A stretch of 64,000 nt of DNA from Aplysia californica. Its lineage: Eukaryota > Mollusca > Gastropoda > Aplysiida > Aplysiidae. The DNA is taken from contig NW_004797811.1 of assembly GCF_000002075.1 (NCBI RefSeq), positions 136,419-200,418 of the forward strand, written 5' to 3'. The notes under the pieces are model-generated. The model was not told the origin of the DNA, searched no databases, and was given only the letters and a program-made list of their open reading frames with translations. The position numbers and the translations under genes are program-made. Below, one piece after another: positions 34,861-42,500 of the stretch; the first letter of the stretch is position 1, and each line of letters begins with the position of its first letter.

Positions 34861-35342
34861 TACAAAGCTCTGTCTGACATTTTTGGCCGTTTTGTTGAGC
34901 TAGTTACTAAGACCATGAGGTCAGAAACCAAAAGCTCTATCCGCTCTATCAAAATCGTAAGATTATTTGGAGTCTTTATCAAGATATTCAATTAATTGCA
35001 TTCGAAAAAGCTTGACAAGTGAAACTAAAAATTTTGACATCAAATTTCTCAAAACTAGGCACTGGTGAAAAGATGAAATGGTATGGGTTTCACGCCCCTA
35101 TCAACACTAATACTATTAGTAATAGGTTATTTAAAAGGCGGGACCTCCTAGTTTAACGTCCGTCTCCGATAGGACCGAGCCAAGTGGGAAGTTTGTGTAA
35201 AGTGCCTTTCCCAAGGACACAACGCCGGACCGAGCTGAGGTTCGAACCCCCAAATCCGCAATCTCACGATTACGAGTCCGGTAGCCTAACCAATAGGCTA
35301 CCGACGCCACCAACTAGACACTGAGCAGATGGAACTATGTAA
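34861..35342. mobile_element. MITE-F copy 2, split by a SINE
   Basis: Inverted relative to 18996-19221. The left end is AAAGCTCTGTCTGACATTTTT; the right end is CACTGAGCAGATGGAACTATG. A SINE sits between its halves at 35065-35311. Confidence 0.85.
35065..35311 (-). mobile_element. tRNA-derived SINE G inserted in MITE-F
   Basis: On the minus strand the head reads TAGCCTATTGGTTAGGCTACC (A-box region) and GGGGGTTCGAACCTC (B box). The central GTGTCCTTGGGAAAGGCACTT and then GGAGGTCCCGCC and GGGGCGT…ACCATTTCA follow. AACTAGGCACTG on the left and AACTAGACACTG on the right are a 12-bp target-site duplication. Confidence 0.9.
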
Positions 35343-35404
35343 TTCTTGGGTAGCGACCTGTCTACTGACTGTAGTAACCCTGGCAAGCTTGAATGAAGGA
35401 TTTC

Positions 35405-35575
35405 TTTTTTGCTTTTGTTTTTTAAGTAAAGAGAAGCACATCATAGACATAGTAAAGATCATTTAGTGCTGGGAAAAAGAAAGACAGACAGACAGACAGA
35501 AACAACAGAGGGGAAAGTAAAGAAGTAGGACATACCAGTTGCACCCTCCAAATCCATCCACCTGCTTGAATGAGG
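35405..35575 (-). mobile_element. D retroposon
   Basis: TTTAAGTAAAGAGAAGCACAT, ATCATTTAGTGCTGGGAAAAA, AAAGTAAAGAAGTAGGACATA and CACCCTCCAAATCC. The tail hairpin stem is GCAC/GTGC type. A GACA run has expanded inside. Confidence 0.8.
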
Positions 35576-35589
35576 GAAAATTCTAATAG

Positions 35590-35750
35590 TGTGTTTGAGT
35601 TTGTTTGTTTTTTCTTAAGTAAAGAGAAATACATTGGCCCGATAATGGTCATTCAGTGCAGTGGGAAAAGCAAGACAGACCAACACAATCAACAGAATTA
35701 ATGAAAGAAAAAGACCCACCAGAGACACCTTCCTTCCAACCATCCAAAAA
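35590..35750 (-). mobile_element. D retroposon, second copy adjacent
   Basis: GTTTGTTTGTTTTTTCTTAAG, TAAAGAGAAATACATTGGCC, GGTCATTCAGTGCAGTGGGA. Diverged 5' part. Confidence 0.72.
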
Positions 35751-35989
35751 ATGTTTGTAGAATCAGAACTGTATAAATCTTATAAATCTTTTTTTTAAAA
35801 TGTACAATTGTAGGTGTTTTTATGCGACTATCAACTCAAAATTAGATCATCTATGAGGTGGGCTCCAACCCTGCCAATCTCGGCCAAGAGGGATACCATG
35901 CGCAACTTTTTTGAGCAGAAAAATCGAGACATTCAATGAAAATTCTCCCTACTTGGAATTCCAACTCGGGCCTCGTGCCAGTGATGGCA

Positions 35990-36330
35990 AAGCGCCTAAG
36001 TGATTTTCAGTTTTTCCAAGGCTGCAGCTGAAGCCTACTCTTATCAATTTTAGGACCACCAAGGGATCTTTAACTTGTGCAACTTGCATACCTCCAAGAT
36101 TTTTTCGCCCTTATCCGAGACCAGGAGTGTGGCTGAAAGACAGCAGTAAAGAGCCAAGAAGAAGCAGTAGAAAACAGATGACTGAGCCAGGAGCACAGAG
36201 TCGGGGAAACAGGTGGGGGGGAAGGGGACAGAAAGTGGAGACAAAAAGCAGATGACAGAACATGATTAGTAGAGAGCTGGAAAAGTGAAAGGAGAAATTT
36301 TCTTTAGAGAAGAAACAACAAATTATGACA
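35990..36330 (-). mobile_element. SINE E, minus orientation, lacking the tRNA head
   Basis: The reverse complement carries GAAAGTGGAGAC-type pyrimidine body, CTGTCTTTCAGCCACACTCC, GATCCCTTGGTGGTCC and the GGCTTC…CAGC block seen at 44000-44220 and 48560-48780. It ends about 60 bp downstream of the EXOSC6 poly(A) signal. Confidence 0.78.
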
Positions 36331-36391
36331 GCCACTACATAAAGTATATTGCTACTAAACACCAAAAGTCAGCGATGATAACGAAAAGATG

Positions 36392-36397
36392 TTTATT
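36392..36397 (-). promoter_or_regulatory. EXOSC6 poly(A) signal AATAAA
   Basis: AATAAA on the minus strand lies about 36 nt after the EXOSC6 stop. It predicts a very short 3' UTR ending about 10-30 nt further, near 36365-36380. Confidence 0.7.
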
Positions 36398-36432
36398 TAC
36401 ATGAATGAAAACATTATAAACATTTGACACAT

Positions 36433-36537
36433 CTACTTCGAAGATATGCCTTTCTTCTTCTCCTCTATGTGCTTGACCAATGTCTGCTGTAGGACCGGGT
36501 ACAGTTTCTGGCAGTTGTCGATCACCGTTCGTACAGT
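36433..36537 (-). CDS. EXOSC6: EXOSC6 exon 9 (stop)
   Basis: 105 nt encoding TVRTVIDNCQKLYPVLQQTL, VKHIEEKKKGISSK and stop TAG at 36435-36433. The basic C-terminus resembles human VRAARRRGAAAQP in character. Confidence 0.95.
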   Translation of the reverse strand, partial: TVRTVIDNCQKLYPVLQQTLVKHIEEKKKGISSK

Positions 36538-39500
36538 CTGTGGATAGAAAGAAGAAAAAAAAGATATGGCGGGTTTTTTAAAGTTTAGTTTTAGTAAGAG
36601 TTTAACAGCACTAGCAACACAATAAGGTCATATCAGTGCCGAAGATTAGAGGTGTTACAAGAGAGTAACAAACACAAAAAAGAAGGAGGGGAGATAGAGA
36701 TGATAGATTTTTTATAGGAAAGAAGGAGCAAACCACACCAGAGCACCCACCAACCACCCATGTTTTGGTTTTTTTAAGAGGGAAGACATGGAATAACATA
36801 AAAAGGCTAGCCCAAGACAGGGAAAGGTGGAAAGTGTTTTTTTGAGGCCTATAGCCTGACCCAGGGTGAGAAAGGCAATGAAGATGATGATGAAGAGTTT
36901 TACAGCACTTGTAACACAATAAAGTCATATAAATACAGAAAATTACAAACATAAAAAAGAGGGAGGTGAGATAAGGACAACTGATGTTTGATAGGGACAA
37001 AGGAGGAAACCACACCAGAGCACCCACCAACAGATAATGAGATACGGGGTACAAGACTCATCACTCAATGCACGAAAAAAGGAAAGTTTTTCTTTTGGTC
37101 ACCCTGCAAACTGTCCCGTGGTTTTATGCAAGAACAATTTTGAAATTATGCAAACTGAGCCCAAAAATGTGAAATTATGCGATTCTGTTAATTTTAACAA
37201 AGAATGATAAAGGAAAATAATCAGAAACTATGGAAAAAAAAAAGATCAAATTTTGCCAAATTATGCGGGGTGCATAAAACCATGGGGACAGTGCAAAGTT
37301 CACTTTATCAGACTTAATCATTTTTCTCCACGAGACAGGTCAAACTTTTTTTCGTTTTAAAAAAAAGAAAAAGAAAAATAATTTTTAAAAACTATTAACC
37401 CCCCCCTCCCCCCCAAACCCCCCCCCCCCCCACTTTATTTGTCCTAGCATGGAAATTAAAGTAAAATGACATCTGAGGCAGTAAACCTGAGAATGTACAG
37501 GGCAAAACTTACTTTGTTCAGAGTGTCAAACTGAATTCCTCCGTCGGACGTGATTGCAGAGACTTGGTTGATGGAAGGCATGAACGCCACCGTCAGCATA
37601 CCTGAACTACCTTTTCCCTGGAACAAGAAAAGAAAACAGCGATGGTTTCAGGATTTATACCTACAATAAAGAAAATTGTGATGGTTTCAGGATTTATACC
37701 TACAATAAAGAAAATTGTGATGGTTTCAGGATTTATACCTACAATAAAGAAAATTGTGATGGTTTCAGGATTTATACCTACAATAAAGAAAATTGTGATG
37801 TTTCCAGGATTCATACCTACAAAAAAGAAAATTGCGATGGTTTCAGGATTCATACATACAAGAAAGAAAATTGTGATGGTTTCAGGATTCATACATACAA
37901 AAAAGAAAATTGTGATGGTTTCAGGATTCATACTTGACCAAACCAGGAAAGATCGAAGCCTGTTACGGTACGGATTAGCGAGGCACCGATGGTAAATCTC
38001 TAGCGTGGTGACAGGTGACTTGAACTAAAGAACAAACAGGCGGCTCGAAGACCAAACTTCAATTTCCAAGAGGGAAGCAAGACTGCTACCTGTCTAATAG
38101 AACCACCATTCTCCTCCAAAATAGGGGGCCATCTTTAAACATTTCAACTGTCAATACAATTTAGGAGCTGAGACGGTTCATATAATCTATTTTCAAAAAA
38201 GGAGTGAAAGAACTATTGTAAACTTCTGAGCTTACACATCCCTTGGGAAAAACTAATGTGTCACGACGTGGTGGAATCAGACGCTCGTCAATTTTTGGGC
38301 ATATGGAGCTATTGGTATCATTTTAAAACTTGTTCCTTTGTCTTGCTTTCGATGACAGAAATACCTGTCTGTCTTGAATAGAAGTCGAGATATTTGCCAT
38401 TGAAGGAGGCGGGGGACGCCTTTAAAATTAGCGAGAAAATGGCCGCCAAAGTTTGGCAACTTCGTGAAAATTTACATTTTCTGAGCCTTAACTCAACAGT
38501 TTTCAGTAAAATCTACACAAAAATGTGTTTTTAAACGGACATTGAAAGCGATGAGCCAAAAATTTTTTTTAATGGATAAATTTTGCTAAACCAGCAGAAA
38601 AACGCTGCCTTTTTCGATTTCAATATTTTGACGAGCGCCTGATGTCCCCACGATGCCTCACTACGAGAAACTTACGACACGGCTCAGAACTGCTTGTTCT
38701 TCCTGCACTGTGGGATCCGAGATGGTCAAGTCGTTGTACATCGCCTGGGAAGAGATATTCAAAAACGCAACATGAGACAAGTGGAGGGTTATAATAATAT
38801 GGGAGGAAGAGAAAAAGAGAAAAAGGACTGCAGTCATTATTGGGACCTCTACGCGGTGCTGCAGACCCCGGAACAAGTATAGCTCCGGGCCGAACGCCAA
38901 TCAACCCCTGGATTCAGACAGGTACGGAGGCGACCGAGTTTTTGTCTGGAGGCTCAGCCGAACCAACTGGGCCTGGATGTACTTTGGACGAGGCCACAAG
39001 AGGTTGCCGCTTACCAGTCTGCCTGCGGCAGACTGCCGCCCTCCTAACGGAGGCCAGCCAGAAGAAGAAGAAGAAGAAGAAGAAGAAGAAGAGAAAAAGG
39101 AGAAAACAAGGGGGCTTTTAGTTTTAGTAAGAGTTTTACGGCACTTGCAACACACATAAGGTCATATAAATGCCAAAGATTAAGATTAGAGGTGTTACAA
39201 GAGAGTAACAAACACAAAAAAAAAGATGTGGGGAGATAAAGACGAATAAATGTCTGATAGGGAAGAAGAAACAAACCACACCAGAGCACCCGCCAACCAC
39301 CCGCAACAAGGGGGCAAAAGTAACAAGGCGAGGGGGTGGAGGGTGAGGTGGGGGTGTGTGTGCTGAAGGGTGATTTTAAAAAAACATACAAATTAAGATT
39401 CTGGAACTTTCAAGTCATTAAACATGGCTGTTGCAATAAAAGAAGTGCTGCTACACTTTCACAAACAAAAAGCAATCAAAACATTTTGGGGCAAACAACA

Positions 39501-42500
39501 ACCACCAACACCCCCCCCCCCCCCCTCTCCCTTTCTGGGGATGAAAAACATACTTCTTTGAATAAAGAAAAGTTCATCCACGTGGGCAGCTGGCGGGTTT
39601 GTCCAGTCTTTTTTATCATACATATACATCTTCCCTATCTCCCCTCCTTTTTCTGTGTTTGTTACTCTCTTGTTACACCTCTAATATTCAACATTTATAT
39701 GACCTAATTGCGTTGCAAGTGCTGTAAAAACTCTCACTAAAACTTACCTGAAGCACATCAAACTCACTCACTACCCTCAAGAACGAGGAAGAAGAAGAAG
39801 AAGAACTCACTACCAGCCATTTTCCATTTTTGGTGTCGCTATTCCCTGTGTACCAGACACTTTAGGGGTAATTTGTAAAATCACGGAGCGTATGCTAATT
39901 AACATAGAGACTTGAAATGAGGACCATTGTGTTTGAACACAGTAAAGATTTGCCCTGATAAAATTACAGCTTTGTTTTATTGTTACTTTTTTTTTTCACA
40001 AGTTTTCAAAAATTGGTCAAAAACTGCTTTCCCTTTGCCTTTCTTACTCACGCCTTTCCCCACCACTGCAAATTTCTCCACCCAGTTCGTCATAACAATC
40101 TTCGACCAATTCATCCGTTTCTGAGACACTTTCGTCGTCAAAGGTTAAAAAACTGTCAAGGACAAGCGACCTGTAATTGTGGGAAACGTAATGGTAAATT
40201 CAGTTCTAATGGCTAATGGCAGGTGTCGGAAAAGTCAATAACTCAATTGCACCTGTCTAATTTCGGTTTCGTTTCTTTTTAATGTAAGATAATTGAATGG
40301 GCTACGAGAAAGACAAACCAGTACCGCAAACGGTGCGGTTTTAACGTGAGAAAAAAAATTCCAAAAAGCGAAACCGCAAGGGTAACGGGTGTGACATCAC
40401 AATATCGGAGCTATTTTACCCGCAACAGTTGAGGGTGCGGTAGTGAGTGAGTTAGAAAACTTAATCAATATGTACGACAACCACCCTCCAGCCACTCACG
40501 GCAGACGACGCGATGACCAGGTCGTACATCTCCACTCCCGCAGACGCCAGGGCCAGAGACGCACACAGGATTCCCGCCGACAGAACTGGGGAACGCAAAA
40601 GTATACCGATTACTTGTCTGCCAACTACACTGTACAAGACTCAGACACCCCCACCTTCCATTGTGTTTGGTTCCGACGGAGAGATGGACATAAAATTTAT
40701 CATAAGCTTTCAAAAACAATCTGTAACACCTGTACTTCCTACCAAAGTTTTGAAAACTTTCACCATACCTTACAAACGTTCATTACTGCTAAACAGTGAA
40801 CAAAAAAACCTAACTTTCGCTCCTGCCCTCCAAGTATACGAAACCAGTTGTAACAAAAAGTCGGAGAACAGAAATTATGTTATGAAAACCATCAGAGTAA
40901 AATACTCTGTATACAAAGTCACGAGTTAACAAGGTGTTTCAAACACTGATACATGCACAGATATACACATAAATGATGACTTTCAGAAGCCAAAAAACCT
41001 AGAACCTCATTTCTCTCAAACGAACATACTGGCTTTACATTACTTACACCAGAAAAAAAAAATTCACTGCGGAAAAAAAAAAGTATGTTGAGAAAAGAAA
41101 TAGGACGTACTACATTATTCACCACTCACCGGAGCCATCGTGCTGTAAAACTGTCACATAAACGTTGATCTGGGACTTGGGATACTTGTGCTGAAAAGGA
41201 ATTGTAAAAATTATAATCTTCAGTTTTAGTAGTAGAGGTTTTACGGAGGTCATATGAGCGCCAAAAGATTAGAGGTGTTACAAGAGAGTAACAAACATAA
41301 AAAAGAAGAAGGGGAGATAAGGATGATAGATGTTCGATAGGAAAGAAGAAGCAAACCACACCAGAGCACCCGCCAACCACCCACTATAATCTTCAGAAAA
41401 TCCTGACACAGAAAGCAAACATTATATAAAGCCAATACAATGCCAATATCATTATAATAATGCTGTAATTAACACATAATGTCACTTTAAACAAAGTCAC
41501 CAACCATTGAAAGTTTTTTTTCAGTTGGGGTTTAAGAAATCAGAATTGAAAATTTTTCATTAATAATGAGGTTCCTAGTTTTTCAAAGAGCTCAAAAACA
41601 AACGCTGCCAAACACCCAGAATAGCCTGGGCAGATCTAGAGATTATGTGTTACAAGAGAGTCGCAAAACATACAAAAGAAGGAGGAAAGATAAGGAAGAT
41701 AGATGTTAGATAGGAAAGAAGGAGCAAACCACACCAGAGCACCCCCCAACCACAGTCCTACCCGTGGCATTCTATTAAAAAAACAATTCCAGTCAGGCAG
41801 TTGACAGGTAAAAACAATTTTAAAAAGACAAACAAACAAATAAACAAAAAACAAAACAAAAAAAAAAAAGATATCCTAACAATTCATCGACTCTTTTACC
41901 AAGCAGACAGCTGGCTCCAGGGCTTCCAACATCTGCACAGACAAGTCTTTCTCCTGATTGCCCTGCTGATGCTGTCGACGATGCTGGCTGGCGAAAGTGG
42001 CAAATCGAAACTGGCAGGTCAGCTGACCCTTCAGGCTGAAATCCTCCCGCCGCTGGACCTCTCGCGGGCCGTAGCTGGAGAGAAGTTGTTGGAGTTTGAG
42101 ATTTAGTTGTATTTAGGGTTTTTTTAGTAAGAGTTTTACTGCACTTGCCACACAATAAGGTCATATAAGTGCAGGAGATTAGATGTGTTACAAGAGAGTA
42201 ACAAACACATCCTGGTTCAAATCCAATGAGGCAGGTTTTTTAAAAATCTTTAGTTGTATGGGGAGGGCTAAATAAAGGCCCTCCGTCCACATAACTCTGC
42301 TCTAAGGCCCTCCGTCCACACAACTCTGCTCTAAGGCCCTCCGTCCACACAACTCTGCTCTAAGGCCCTCCGTCCACACAACTCTGCTCTATCAGAGATG
42401 GATGTAAGATTCGGAGGTCACACCTCATAAAGAATCTCAGCTATACATACAGGAAGTCATACACTGCTACAAGCCTGCACAATGCTCGAGGCACTTGGAA

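Larger units (their letters stand above)
15667..36391. other. Gene-poor, repeat-rich region between RIM and EXOSC6
   Basis: The left part (15667 to perhaps about 16100-17300) should contain the RIM 3' UTR; candidate AATAAA or ATTAAA signals exist but none stands out. I found no further exon with recognisable protein. Individually listed repeats fill part of it. The stretches 16110-17580, 20820-21380, 21830-22650, 25830-27440, 27620-28700, 28946-30090, 31640-32790 and 32960-33280 show nothing I can define beyond short simple repeats. Confidence 0.55.

Noticed and set aside
37593-37995. Repetitive protein on either strand (VSGFIPTIKK / MNPETITIFF)
   Set aside because: Both frames are open only because the 39-bp unit is a multiple of three; the DNA is EXOSC6 intron.
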